Shown: positions 18,091 to 26,920, counted from the stretch's first letter. The stretch: DNA of 64,000 bases from Tannerella serpentiformis (GCF_003033925.1 NZ_CP028365.1:248001-312000); one strand, 5' to 3'. Numbers and translations: made by a program. Notes: a model not told the origin generated them from the sequence alone.

Positions 18091-18741
18091 ATGAAAAGAA
18101 TGATTCTCCTCCTGATGTGTGCGGCCATCGGTTTAACGCAGGCACAGGCCCAGCTTTCCTTCGGCGTAAAGGCTGGTGCAAACTTCTCGACGATCAGCAA
18201 GATCGATCTCTCCTCAATAGGTCCCGGTGGCAAAGCGCTCTCCGGTCTGTTTGAGAGCAAGTATCTGCCGGGCTATCACGTCGGCTTATACACACGCTAC
18301 AACCTCACCCCTGCGATGGGTGTACAAGCCGAATTGCTCTACTCGATGATGGGCTATAAGATCACCTCACCCCTGGTCGCAGACGCATCGGTCAAGACGC
18401 AGCTGCACTATCTCACCGTGCCCGTGCTCTTCCGCTACACCCTGCCCAACATCGGACTTTACGCCGAGCTGGGCCCGCAGGCAGGCTTCTTCCTGAAGGA
18501 TAACATCACCGTCACCGGCAATCTGGGCGGCCGCAACTCTTACATCACGGAGAGCGGCTCCAAGCAGGCCGCCCCGTTCGACCTCTCGGGCGTCGTTGGC
18601 TTGGGCTATCGGTTGGACAACGGGCTCTCAATCTCTGCGCGCTACATCCATGAGTTCAAGACCTCATCTGGCGATCACTTCATCCCCACGTATGCTAAGA
18701 AGCGCGGCTTTCAAGTCTCTCTGGCTTACGAGCTGTTCTAA
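18091..18741 (+). CDS. PorT-like outer-membrane beta-barrel protein, copy 2
   Basis: This 216-residue paralogue of the preceding gene shares the signal peptide (MKRMILLLMCAAIGLTQAQ), FGVKAGANFSTISK, PGYHVGLYTRYNLTPAMGVQAELLYSMMGYK, the strand TQLHYLTVPVLFRYT and the C-terminal aromatic end YELF. Loops differ most, as expected for surface-exposed parts of a duplicated barrel. The 229 bp between the copies include the first terminator. Confidence 0.82.
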   Translation: MKRMILLLMCAAIGLTQAQAQLSFGVKAGANFSTISKIDLSSIGPGGKALSGLFESKYLPGYHVGLYTRYNLTPAMGVQAELLYSMMGYKITSPLVADASVKTQLHYLTVPVLFRYTLPNIGLYAELGPQAGFFLKDNITVTGNLGGRNSYITESGSKQAAPFDLSGVVGLGYRLDNGLSISARYIHEFKTSSGDHFIPTYAKKRGFQVSLAYELF

Positions 18742-18766
18742 TCAGCGAAGTATCCCCGCATAGGGA

Positions 18767-18813
18767 AAGCCCCGCCTCCATCCTCGGTTCACCGAAGTTT
18801 GGGGGCGGGGCTT
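18767..18813 (+). terminator. Terminator of barrel gene copy 2
   Basis: AAGCCCCGCC and GGCGGGGCTT recur with the inner loop CGGTTCACCG. It is nearly identical to the hairpin at 17890-17936. Confidence 0.85.
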
Positions 18814-18831
18814 CTGATTTGACGTGAGTTC

Positions 18832-19097
18832 GATGTAGGCCATCCTACGATTTCCTGAGGAAATGAGCCGAAAAAGTTTGTGGCGAGCGATTTCCTGAGG
18901 AAATGAGCCGAAAAAGTTTGTGGCAAGCGATTTCCTGAGGAAATGAGCCGAAAAAGTTTTGTGGCGGCCGATTTCCTGAGGAAATGAGCTGAAGAAGTTT
19001 TTGGCAGGCATTTCCAAAAGCACTTTAGCCGTTACAGCGATCTATCCAAGGCATTCTTCAGGGATTAGGAACCCCATTCCTTCATCGAACTCACGTT
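18832..19097. mobile_element. MITE-like shell enclosing array A4
   Basis: The perfect 14-bp inverted repeat ACGTGAGTTCGATG (18832-18845) and its complement (19083-19096) bound 266 bp. The right terminal element (19008-19097) is 90 nt long and matches 51008-51097 without gaps at 73 of 90 positions. No protein is encoded. I see no clear target-site duplication. The family may be mobilised in trans, but a transposase is not visible in the window. Confidence 0.6.
18847..19018. repeat. Array A4: 4 units of 40-41 bp, core ATTTCCTgAGGAAAT
   Basis: The perfect 7+1+7 dyad ATTTCCTgAGGAAAT starts at 18850, 18890, 18930 and 18971; a half-core ATTTCC remains at about 19010. Read on the minus strand the scaffold is ACTTTTTCGGCTC, which shares TTTCGGCTCATT with array A6 and ACTTTTT with A7 and A10. 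The array lies between two terminators in a convergent gap. Confidence 0.92.
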
Positions 19098-19103
19098 CAA
19101 AAG

Positions 19104-19153
19104 AAGCGTCCCCCGAGCGATGGATTACGTATCCATAAGCCCGGAGGACGCTT
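19104..19153. terminator. Two-way terminator between converging genes
   Basis: AAGCGTCC pairs with GGACGCTT and the stem continues through CGAGC/GCcCG and ATGGAT/ATCCAT. It ends transcription of the minus-strand barrel gene that stops at 19201, and may also act on the plus strand. Confidence 0.75.
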
Positions 19154-19200
19154 TGTCTATCGGCGACTTCGGAAGTGTCGCCTGCTTTTATACGGACGTC

Positions 19201-21006
19201 TCAAAAATTGATGTTGATCCCCCCCATAAATCCAAACCGCTGCATCGGATAGCCGTACCAAAGATCCTGTCCACGCGAGAGGATGTTCGTGAACTTGAGG
19301 TAGGCGCCAAACGTGTCGTTGATGTTGTAAGCGGCGGTAAAGTTCAGGTCGTGCAGGTCGCTCATCTTGATATTGTCGCCGTGGAAGAGGGTGACGCGGC
19401 GGGCGCCGAGGTAATAGTCCAACGTGAGCGAGAGGGGCGTGATCGGCCGCACGGTGAGGTCGGCGTTAACCTCCACAGCGGGGCAGCCGTAGGGCTTCAT
19501 GTTCGACATACCGGCGCCGGAGAGCCACGAGTTGCCCTCCCCTTTGCGGAAGGTGCCGCGGTTGTAGACGGCCTTGACGGAAAAGTCGACCGTCTGGCGG
19601 TAGGCGTACTTGAGCGCAGCGCCGAGGCGCATCCAAGTGGCGTCGGGCTGGAAGGCTACGTGATAATTGCCGAAGTCGTAAGGCTCACCGAGATAGTCCG
19701 AGGGGACAAAGAAGGCGGCGCTCTTGATCACCGCATAGCCCGCAAATGCGTCGAGCCAAAGGCCGGGGACAATGCCCGACCGAACGCCCAACTCGGCGTC
19801 GAGCCATGTGCGCGAGGGCCGCACCTTGAGCGTGTGATCCACATAGCGGTTGCGGTCAGCAATTGAGGCCGCGTCGTTCATGCCGATGTTACCGTCGGCG
19901 CGCCCGTAGAGCAACGTGCGGTCGGCCAACTTGGCCTCGAAGCGGATGGCTGGCCCAGCGAAGAATTTGGCAGAGTCGCCCGTGACAAGCCCCAGATTGA
20001 TGCCAAGGCGGAGGTTGAATAGCTCGTCGAAATAGCGGTAGTAGGGCGTGAGGGTGATCTGGGCGTGGCTGCGATAGCCGTTGAAATCGACGGCGTTGCG
20101 GACGGTCGCGGGGTAGACGTAATTGAAGAGGTGAGCGATGGCGTCGAGTCCGAAGTAGCGGTCGTCGATGTTGGCCAGAAGGCCGAGGTTGAGGGAGAAG
20201 CGATTCTCTTGCAGGCCGTCGATCTGCGCGGTGTGGCCATAGCGCTGCACGAAGCGGAGGTAAGAGAGGTCGAGGCGATAGCTGAGATCGGTGGTGTCGT
20301 TCGATTGCAGTCCGAAGTAGGCATCGAACGTTTGGTTGCGTTGGTTACGGTCGCGGTCGGCGGGATAGATGACAGCGGGCGCCATGCTCCAAGGGCCGAG
20401 GCGATAGATGGAGTCGAGCGGGAAACCGTAATAGTTGAAGGTGTTGTAGCGGTATTGCCCGCCGAGGCGGAAGGTGAGCGGGGCGAAGCGATGGGCGTAA
20501 TGGACAGCGCCGCGGATGTCGGTGTACTTGGCGCGCTGCTTCTGGCCTCCCCAGTCGTTGTATCGCACGTTGCCGTGGGTGGATCGGAGAGAGAGGAGGG
20601 CGTTGAGGCGGTCGGTCGCATTGTCAAGGAAGTGGTAGCCGACGTCGCCGTCCATGTTGAGGTGCGTACCGATGCCGTAGTGGAAGTAGCCGCGGTTGCG
20701 GTTATAGGGGATGTCGGTCATGACGCGTCCTGAAGGCAGGGTGATGATCTCTCGGTCAGGGTCGGCCGTGGTGGTGAAGCGAGAGTACTCGATCTTGTGC
20801 TTAGTCACCTGCGGGTCTTTCACTTCAGGCAGCCGATTGACCTTGTCCGCGTCCTGCACACCGGGGTCATACTCACGTTCGAGGGTCAGTTCGCGGCGCA
20901 GTTTCTCGTCCGTGTTTTCGCGATCGTCCTGAGCCCGAAGGCCGAGGCTACAGCTGAGCAGCAGGACTGCTGCAGCGCAGATCCGTATCCGATTGTCTGT
21001 TCTCAT
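19201..21006 (-). CDS. TonB-receptor-like outer-membrane barrel lacking a plug
   Basis: The 601-residue product has a signal peptide ending near GLRAQ and a short charged segment (ELTLEREYDPGVQDADKVNRLPEV) that marks this Bacteroidota family. The rest is beta-barrel: alternating aromatic strands such as YFHYGIGTHLNMDGDVGYHFL and a final aromatic strand ending GFMGGININF. The N-terminal plug of a true TonB-dependent receptor is not seen. It follows the 1002-residue TPR gene by 73 bp on the same strand, so the two probably form one unit in which the TPR protein serves the barrel. The function is unknown. Confidence 0.72.
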   Translation of the reverse strand: MRTDNRIRICAAAVLLLSCSLGLRAQDDRENTDEKLRRELTLEREYDPGVQDADKVNRLPEVKDPQVTKHKIEYSRFTTTADPDREIITLPSGRVMTDIPYNRNRGYFHYGIGTHLNMDGDVGYHFLDNATDRLNALLSLRSTHGNVRYNDWGGQKQRAKYTDIRGAVHYAHRFAPLTFRLGGQYRYNTFNYYGFPLDSIYRLGPWSMAPAVIYPADRDRNQRNQTFDAYFGLQSNDTTDLSYRLDLSYLRFVQRYGHTAQIDGLQENRFSLNLGLLANIDDRYFGLDAIAHLFNYVYPATVRNAVDFNGYRSHAQITLTPYYRYFDELFNLRLGINLGLVTGDSAKFFAGPAIRFEAKLADRTLLYGRADGNIGMNDAASIADRNRYVDHTLKVRPSRTWLDAELGVRSGIVPGLWLDAFAGYAVIKSAAFFVPSDYLGEPYDFGNYHVAFQPDATWMRLGAALKYAYRQTVDFSVKAVYNRGTFRKGEGNSWLSGAGMSNMKPYGCPAVEVNADLTVRPITPLSLTLDYYLGARRVTLFHGDNIKMSDLHDLNFTAAYNINDTFGAYLKFTNILSRGQDLWYGYPMQRFGFMGGININF

Positions 21007-21079
21007 CTTCTTATGGGGTAGTAATCAGTAGTCAGAAAGTTATTTGTGGGGAGTGAGCGGTAGCAGAGGGGGCGGGGAC

Positions 21080-24000
21080 TCATTTCAATGCAGCCAGTCG
21101 CTTATCGATCATGGCCATGACGTCGTCCTTGTTGCCACCCTTGTAGTTCTTCTGCAAGCTGGTGAGGTATTGGCGCGCTTGGAACTTGTCGCCTTTGCGA
21201 GCATACACATCGGAGAGGAGGATGAAGCCGCGGGCCAGCCAGTAGCTGTGGGGCGTACCCTGCTCAATGAAACCGAGCATCTCTTTTTCAGCCTTGTCGA
21301 TCTCGTTGCGATCGAAGTAACGCTGGGCCAAGAGGTACTTAGATTCGGCGCCATAGACCGTACGCGTATCCTTACTCAGCGTGACGAGGTCGGCCTGCGC
21401 CTTGGCGTCTTCCTTGAGGTCGATGTACGACTTCATGCGCAGGAAACGCGCTTCGGCCGCTATCTCGGGACTAATCTTCTCGTTCTTCAGCAGCTCATCG
21501 GCCATCTTGACGGCATCGGCCGACTGCTTCGTACGACGTGCACAGCGTAGAGCACCCAGTCGAGCCCCGTCGCGCACTTCGGCCGTCGTAGCGATTGCAG
21601 CCAGTCGCTTGAAGCTCTCCAGCGCCGCCGCATAGTCCTTGTTCATGTACTCGATCTCGCCCTTACGCGTCAGGGCTTCCTCGCCGAACTTGGTGTCGCC
21701 GCTACGGATCACGACCTCGTAATACTTCTTGGCCTCCTCGTAGTTCTTCGCGTCGTAAGCGATCTGCGCTAAGTAGTAGTTGGCGCGCGCACTGAAGGCA
21801 CCCTTGGGGAATTGGCGCAGGTAGTTACGCAGACTCTGCTCTGCCTCGCTCTCGCCGCGCAGGAAACGCTTCTCGGCCGCGAAATAGGTTAGCGAATCCT
21901 GCTCACTGACCTCGAATCGGGCGGCCATGTCACCGAGCGAACGCACATAAGTGGCGTAACCCGCCACATCGTTCATGTCGACATACACGGCCTTGAGATC
22001 CTGCACCGCCGTGCGAGCTTCCTCGCTGCCGGGGTAGTCGGAGATGACCTTCTTATAGGCTTTGATGGACTGCTCGGGGCGGTTGCTATTGAAATAGAGC
22101 AGGCCCAACTGCAATCCAGCCTTGCGAGCCAGCGTATGGAGTGGATACTTCTGCTGCAGTTGCGTGAAGGCAGCCGCAGCACGATCCTCGTCCTCCAGCA
22201 TGACGTACGAGCGACCCATCTCGAAAAGTGCAGCGGCCGCGTGGGGCGACTCGGGGTATTCACGCACTACGCGCTCCATGACCGTGATCTTGCCCTGGTA
22301 ATTCTTTTGTAGTCCGAGCAGGAAGCCCTTGCGATAGAGGGCATAGTCGCCGCTGGAGGGTTGAAGTGCGGCAGCGCGGGTGTAGTTTTCGTCAGCGGCC
22401 TCAAACTGTCGGGCATGGAAGAGGCAGTCGCCCACGCGATTGTAAGCGTCGGCATAGGAGACACTCTCCTTGCGCGGCTCGAGATTGATGTATCGACGGA
22501 ACTCGGCGAGAGCGTCGTTGTAGCGCTGTTGTTTGAAGAGGCAGTAGCCCAGATTGTAGTATGCGAGAGGGTAAGCCTCAGCCGAGCGGTCGGTGGCGTT
22601 GCTGAGGTAGGAACGGTAATCGGCTGCGGCGTTGTTGAAATCGTCCTGGCGATAGTAGGTCTCGCCGCGCCAGTAGTACGCCTGACTGTAGGCGTCGGCG
22701 TCGTAGACCCCGGGGGTGATGGCCTCGTCAAAGCGGCGAATGGCCTCGGATGGGCGGCGCGCGGTGAAGGCCTCGACGCCCATACGGAAGAGGATGTTCT
22801 GCTTGGCGGCAAGGATTTTCCGACCCGGTCGGCGGATTTTGTCGATCGAGGCGAGTGCGGCGTCGTAGTTCTTGGTGGTAAGGTAGACCTCCGCGAGGTA
22901 GTCGCTGACCTTGTCAGCATACTTGGAGTCGGGGAAGCGATTGAGGAAGTCCTCGAAGATGGTGACCGACTCGCCAAAGCCTGAGAAGGACGTTTCGTGG
23001 ATAAGGAGGGCGTAGTTGTACATCGCGGTCTCTTGCACCTTCGGGTCGAAGGTCAGCGTGGCGGCCTGTTCGAAAGACATACGCGCACGGTTGCGGTCGC
23101 CGGTTTGCAGGTAGCACTGTCCGAGGTAAAGGCAGGCGTTCTGCATCAGCTCGTCCTCTTCGCCCACCACCTCGGCAAAGGCTTGGATGGCCTCGGGGTA
23201 ATCGCCTCGGTTATAGCGGCAGACGCCCAGGATATAGAGGTCGCCTCGGACGAAGGAGTCGGCCCGTTCGACGTACTTATCGAGCATCTTGATCGCCGTG
23301 GCCTCGTCGCCCTCCCGATAGGCTACGTCGCCCAACAGGCGGTAGGCCTCGGCGCTGTTCCGACTGTTCGGATATGCGCTCAGGAGGGCCTTGCCTTCCG
23401 ACTTGACGCGGTCGTAACGCTCATCCACATAGTGGATCTGCATCAGGTAATAGAGCGACTGCTCGCGGTAGGCGGGCTCGGATTTGAGTTGCTCGAAGCG
23501 CGGCTCGGCCTGCTTGAGTTTGTCCTCTGCGTAGTTGATGTAAGCCAGGTAATAGGTGGCCGGCACGCGGTATTTGCGACCCACCTCCTCAATGCGGGCG
23601 AAGTAATTGCGCGCCGTGCGTAGGTCGTGCAGCTGGAGCAGGGAGTAGGCCAATCGGTAGGCGTAATCCTCCTGCTGATCGATGCCGAGGAGGTCTATTT
23701 CGGACGTGTTAAACCATTGGATAGCCGTCCCATAATCCTCGTGAGCGAAGTAATACGAGCCCAGGAGGAAGGCGGCTTCATTGGCGTGGCGGGAGTCGGG
23801 GTAGAGGCTGAGGTAGCGCTCCATGACGGCGGCGGCGTCCTCGCGCCCCTGCTCAGAGGCCACCACGGCCAACATGTAGTCGGCCTCTTGGATCAGATCG
23901 CGATCGTGGGAGATGGCTTTGAAGGCCATCAACTTGTCCGAGCAACCGGGGAAGTTGCGCAATTCGAAAAACGCTTTTCCTTCTTGAAACAGCCTGTCCG

Positions 24001-24088
24001 CCCGCTCGAAGCGGTACGTGCGCTGCCCGTATGCCATCAGGCAGCTCGCCATCAAACACAGCGATACGACGATTTTTTTCATATTCAA
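21080..24088 (-). CDS. Large periplasmic TPR-repeat protein
   Basis: The 1002 residues begin with a signal peptide ending near LMAYGQ. The remainder is almost entirely tetratricopeptide repeats, for example YYNLGYCLFKQQRYNDALAEFRRYINLEP near residue 520 and YYLAQIAYDAKNYEEAKKYYEVV near 785. The ATG at 24082 is an equally good start. A -7 box (TACCTTTG) lies about 60 bp upstream. Such proteins are usually scaffolds; the conserved pairing with the downstream barrel suggests an envelope complex, which is inference. Confidence 0.8.
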   Translation of the reverse strand: MNMKKIVVSLCLMASCLMAYGQRTYRFERADRLFQEGKAFFELRNFPGCSDKLMAFKAISHDRDLIQEADYMLAVVASEQGREDAAAVMERYLSLYPDSRHANEAAFLLGSYYFAHEDYGTAIQWFNTSEIDLLGIDQQEDYAYRLAYSLLQLHDLRTARNYFARIEEVGRKYRVPATYYLAYINYAEDKLKQAEPRFEQLKSEPAYREQSLYYLMQIHYVDERYDRVKSEGKALLSAYPNSRNSAEAYRLLGDVAYREGDEATAIKMLDKYVERADSFVRGDLYILGVCRYNRGDYPEAIQAFAEVVGEEDELMQNACLYLGQCYLQTGDRNRARMSFEQAATLTFDPKVQETAMYNYALLIHETSFSGFGESVTIFEDFLNRFPDSKYADKVSDYLAEVYLTTKNYDAALASIDKIRRPGRKILAAKQNILFRMGVEAFTARRPSEAIRRFDEAITPGVYDADAYSQAYYWRGETYYRQDDFNNAAADYRSYLSNATDRSAEAYPLAYYNLGYCLFKQQRYNDALAEFRRYINLEPRKESVSYADAYNRVGDCLFHARQFEAADENYTRAAALQPSSGDYALYRKGFLLGLQKNYQGKITVMERVVREYPESPHAAAALFEMGRSYVMLEDEDRAAAAFTQLQQKYPLHTLARKAGLQLGLLYFNSNRPEQSIKAYKKVISDYPGSEEARTAVQDLKAVYVDMNDVAGYATYVRSLGDMAARFEVSEQDSLTYFAAEKRFLRGESEAEQSLRNYLRQFPKGAFSARANYYLAQIAYDAKNYEEAKKYYEVVIRSGDTKFGEEALTRKGEIEYMNKDYAAALESFKRLAAIATTAEVRDGARLGALRCARRTKQSADAVKMADELLKNEKISPEIAAEARFLRMKSYIDLKEDAKAQADLVTLSKDTRTVYGAESKYLLAQRYFDRNEIDKAEKEMLGFIEQGTPHSYWLARGFILLSDVYARKGDKFQARQYLTSLQKNYKGGNKDDVMAMIDKRLAALK

Positions 24089-24526
24089 TTTGTCCTCTTA
24101 ATGGCTTGATGAGACCCATTTTAGCGGCCTCTTTCGATGATGGGTGCAAAGGTAGGCGCGAAAATGAGAATCGGAAGGCGCCCCGGGAGGGTCTTGGATG
24201 TGCCTTTCGTACCCTCGGAACAAGCGCAGCCGTGTGCCTGAGACAGGCCCTGAGCCAATGTGCGCCGCCCCCCGTAGCGCTATATATATAAAGGTACGCG
24301 CGCGAAACAAGGGCACGAAAACCGACCTCCGATCTGGGGCCACGTCCGGAAAGTGCCCCCAAAAGAAATGTGCCCCAACAGGCTCCAGAAGCCAGCCCCC
24401 CCCACCCGATCCTCACAACCATTCCGCCTTTCTGACGATGGGGGTTAAGATGGAATGAGAATCCTATAAAAGACGAAAAAGCGGGGGCGACGTACCGTCC
24501 AAACCGGGCCAGGGAGGCAATTTCTC
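24089..24526. other. Divergent promoter region without a gene
   Basis: This gap separates the minus-strand TPR gene from a plus-strand lipoprotein gene. It holds two opposed -7 boxes (24147-24154 minus, 24527-24534 plus). I see no array, no credible gene and no long hairpin. It is the largest gap in the window without a palindromic array. Confidence 0.6.
24147..24154 (-). promoter_or_regulatory. -7 box (TACCTTTG) for the TPR-barrel unit
   Basis: On the minus strand TACCTTTG matches TAnnTTTG and lies about 60 bp before the TPR gene. Confidence 0.7.
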
Positions 24527-24534
24527 TACTTTTG
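24527..24534 (+). promoter_or_regulatory. -7 box (TACTTTTG) for the lipoprotein gene
   Basis: The box lies 37 bp before the ATG at 24571. It overlaps the longest open frame, which rules out a start upstream of about 24540. Confidence 0.75.
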
Positions 24535-24570
24535 CGCCGTACGAAACTCCTAATGACCCCCACACAGAAG

Positions 24571-25452
24571 ATGAAAACGACCTATTTGCTCCTGCTCTCC
24601 TTCGTGTTGCTGCTGTCCGGCTGCGAAATCACCTCGTCCGACCTGACCGAGGTGGATGAAAATGGCAACCGCGTGAACAACAAAGAAATCCGCATAGGCG
24701 CCTCACTGCTCGACGTCGGCATGACGGCCTACACCATCGACACCGTATGCACCGAGCTGATCCTCACGCGCCAAAAAGGCGGCGCGGTAAGAATCAGCGG
24801 CTTCCGCAAAGGCACCGTCATCTACGACGAGAACGGCGCCATCGACTCCATCGCTTGGGACTGGCGCCGCCCGGAGATCAATTACGGCTACGACTACCGC
24901 TACGTCTGGGACGATCTGGAATACCGCATCCTCTCCCTGCAGGACAACGGCTTCGTGGAGGACATGGAGATCTGGCGCCGCGGCAAGGATGGCGAGCGCG
25001 ACCGCCTCGTGGCCCAGCTCAGCTATTCCTACGACTACGCGGGTTATGTAAGCCGGATCGAGATCCCGAACCTTCAGGCCACGATCCGCTTCAAGTACCA
25101 CTATCGCGACCAGTCGAACTACGCCAACAGCATCACCATCACCGAAGTGCAACGCACCGACACCAGCACCTACACCCTGCGGCTGGCGCCCGAAAAGCTC
25201 CGCAATACGGGGTACGTCTGCAACGTCCTGCGTGCCGTGGGCGCGCCGCTGACGAACCAGTACGCGCTCAACCCCGATCTCTACTATCTCGGCATCTACG
25301 GAACGCCCGTCAAGCTGCTTCCCGATGCCATCATCGAACGTAACATCTACCGCGACGGTGAGGGTGACCTTCACAGCGTCTATTCGCGCGTAGGCTCGGA
25401 CTACTATTTCTACGAAGACAACGCCATGCTCACCCGCAGCCGACAGCCCTAA
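24571..25452 (+). CDS. Lipoprotein of unknown function
   Basis: The ATG at 24571 gives a classic lipoprotein signal (MKTTYLLLLSFVLLLSGC, cysteine 18); an ATG at 24553 is possible. The mature part of about 275 residues has regular beta-strand patterns with repeated Tyr/Asp pairs (YGYDYRYVWDD, YSYDYAGYVSRIE, YHYRDQSNY) that resemble the YD-type folds of DUF4595-like surface lipoproteins of Bacteroidota. I do not recognise a function. The gene is monocistronic. Confidence 0.75.
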   Translation: MKTTYLLLLSFVLLLSGCEITSSDLTEVDENGNRVNNKEIRIGASLLDVGMTAYTIDTVCTELILTRQKGGAVRISGFRKGTVIYDENGAIDSIAWDWRRPEINYGYDYRYVWDDLEYRILSLQDNGFVEDMEIWRRGKDGERDRLVAQLSYSYDYAGYVSRIEIPNLQATIRFKYHYRDQSNYANSITITEVQRTDTSTYTLRLAPEKLRNTGYVCNVLRAVGAPLTNQYALNPDLYYLGIYGTPVKLLPDAIIERNIYRDGEGDLHSVYSRVGSDYYFYEDNAMLTRSRQP

Positions 25453-25476
25453 GCCGTCGATCCCCATTACAACATC

Positions 25477-25518
25477 AAGCCGCCCACAGCCAGTAGCCCG
25501 TGGACGGCTTTTTTTTGC
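25477..25518 (+). terminator. Terminator of the lipoprotein gene
   Basis: AAGCCG pairs with CGGCTT, with the inner stem CCAC/GTGG, and is followed by eight T. Confidence 0.85.
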
Positions 25519-25545
25519 CCGCCATTTCCAGTCATCCGCCCCCGC

Positions 25546-25735
25546 CGGAAAACACTACGCCAGCCCCAACCCGTACCCAGCCTTCGTCGGAAAACACTGC
25601 GCAAGCCCCAACTCATACCCGGCCAACTTCGGAAAACACTACGCCAGCCCTATCCTGTACCCGGCCAACTTCGGAAAACACTACGCCAACTCCAACCCAT
25701 ACCCAGCCAACTTCCCCGCCACCGGTGGGGGCTTG
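25546..25735. repeat. Array A5a: 4 units of 42 bp in forward orientation
   Basis: CGGAAAACACT recurs at 25546, 25588, 25630 and 25672. The rest of the unit is GCCAGCCCTATCCTGTACCC followed by GGCCAACTT. No strong dyad is visible in this unit, unlike the other arrays. The array ends in CTTCCCCGCC-aCCGGTGGGGG, the same junction sequence that forms the centre of array A5b. Confidence 0.85.
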
Positions 25736-25748
25736 ATTTTCTTTTGCC

Positions 25749-25781
25749 CTCTTTTCTTTCATCAAGGAAAGAAAAGAGGAT
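25749..25781. other. Strong A/G-T/C hairpin between the two halves of A5
   Basis: CCTCTTTTCTTTC and GAAAGAAAAGAGG form a near-perfect 13-bp stem around a six-base loop. No T-run follows directly. It may be an extra terminator or a remnant of an element between the array halves. Confidence 0.55.
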
Positions 25782-25885
25782 TGAAAGAAAGTCGGAAAAC
25801 ACTTTCCAAGAGTAGCACCTGTCGCTCGGTTGCTCCCGTCAGATTTCGTTTTGAGAGCACACGTCGCTTGGTTGCCCTCATCAAG

Positions 25886-26080
25886 AAACACAACGCCCGC
25901 CCTATCCTGTACCCGGCCAACTTCCCCGCCCCCGGTGGGGGCGGGGAAGTTGGCCGGGTACGGGAAGGAGCCTGCGTAGTAATTTCCGAAGTTGGCCGGG
26001 TATGGGATGGGGCGGGCGTTGTGTTTTCCGAAATTGGCCGGGTACGGGATGGGGTTGAAGTTGTGTTTTCCAACTGGGGC
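25886..26080. repeat. Array A5b: head-to-head copies meeting in a long hairpin
   Basis: One forward unit (25886-25927) meets three to four inverted units (to about 26080) of the A5a repeat. At the junction CCAACTTCCCCGCCCCC and its complement form a perfect 17-bp stem with the loop GGT (about 25917-25953). The stem continues through GTACCCGG with few breaks, giving about 30 paired bases. Confidence 0.88.
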
Positions 26081-26087
26081 GGACGGG

Positions 26088-26121
26088 CAAAAAAAATCCC
26101 CGCCAAACGTCTTGACGGGGG
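26088..26121 (-). terminator. Terminator of the psd-pssA operon
   Basis: On the minus strand CCCCCGTCAAG pairs with TTTGGCGGGG and a run of eight T follows. It lies 34 bp past the pssA stop codon. Confidence 0.85.
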
Positions 26122-26154
26122 CAACTTACGGGTGGTGGCGAACGACGGAATGGA

Positions 26155-26916
26155 TTACGTGGGCGACTCTGCCTCGGGGGCTTTCCGATCGAAAATGGAG
26201 AGGAGGATGTAAAGCAAAATGGTGGCCGAAATGCCGGTCAGCATGGGCATTGCCAAGGTGAGCACAACGGCCGAAATGAGCAACAGGTACCGCCGCTCGT
26301 TGCCTTGCCACGCCATCGATTTGACCTTGAGCGAGAACATGGGGAGCTCGGACACCAGGAGCAATGATCCGGCCAAGGCGAGCACGGACAGGCCGATCAC
26401 CCACAGCGTGAGGTCGGCGGCTACGGCCGCGGGGTACTGCTCGGCTATCCGGGCCAGTGAGGCCAGCAACGACGACCAAAAGATGGCATGCGCGGGCACG
26501 GGTAAGCCGATGAAGGAGGTCGTCTGGCGGGCATCGTTGTTGAATTTGGCCAGTCGGAGGGCCGACCCAACGGGTATGGTCAGGACGGCTACCGTGGCGA
26601 GGATCGACAACGGGAGGGGCAGCGTGGCGTCTGGCCCCAAGAGGCTAAGGTCGACGAACAGGCGGTGAAGCATGGCCGCGGGGGCGAGGCCGAAACTGAC
26701 TACGTCGGCCAGTGAATCGAGGTCCTTGCCGATGGGCGAGGCGGCGTGGAGGAGGCGGGCGGCGAGGCCGTCCACGAAGTCGAACGCGACGGCGGCAAAG
26801 AGGAGCGCCACGGCCGTCATCAGTCGTCCGTCGAGGGCGGCCGCTGTGGCGATGCAACCGCAGATCAGGTTGCAGCAAGTGAGCGCGTTAGGGAGGTGAC
26901 GAAGGAGGTTCGGCAT
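26155..26916 (-). CDS. pssA: CDP-diacylglycerol-serine O-phosphatidyltransferase
   Basis: PssA makes phosphatidylserine from CDP-diacylglycerol and serine. The 253 residues include the CDP-alcohol transferase signature (DFVDGLAARLLHAASPIGKDLDSLADVVSFG, about residues 46-76) and about eight membrane helices. The start at 26916 (MPNLLRHLPNALTCCNL) is fixed by homology; the frame is open upstream but there it overlaps psd. The psd stop lies four bases before this ATG, so the two steps to phosphatidylethanolamine are made from one message. Confidence 0.93.
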   Translation of the reverse strand: MPNLLRHLPNALTCCNLICGCIATAAALDGRLMTAVALLFAAVAFDFVDGLAARLLHAASPIGKDLDSLADVVSFGLAPAAMLHRLFVDLSLLGPDATLPLPLSILATVAVLTIPVGSALRLAKFNNDARQTTSFIGLPVPAHAIFWSSLLASLARIAEQYPAAVAADLTLWVIGLSVLALAGSLLLVSELPMFSLKVKSMAWQGNERRYLLLISAVVLTLAMPMLTGISATILLYILLSIFDRKAPEAESPT

Positions 26917-26920
26917 AGCG

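Noticed and set aside
25500-26212. Small frames rich in TRPTSENTTP or GRVREG repeats
   Set aside because: They are translations of arrays A5a and A5b on both strands and do not resemble proteins.
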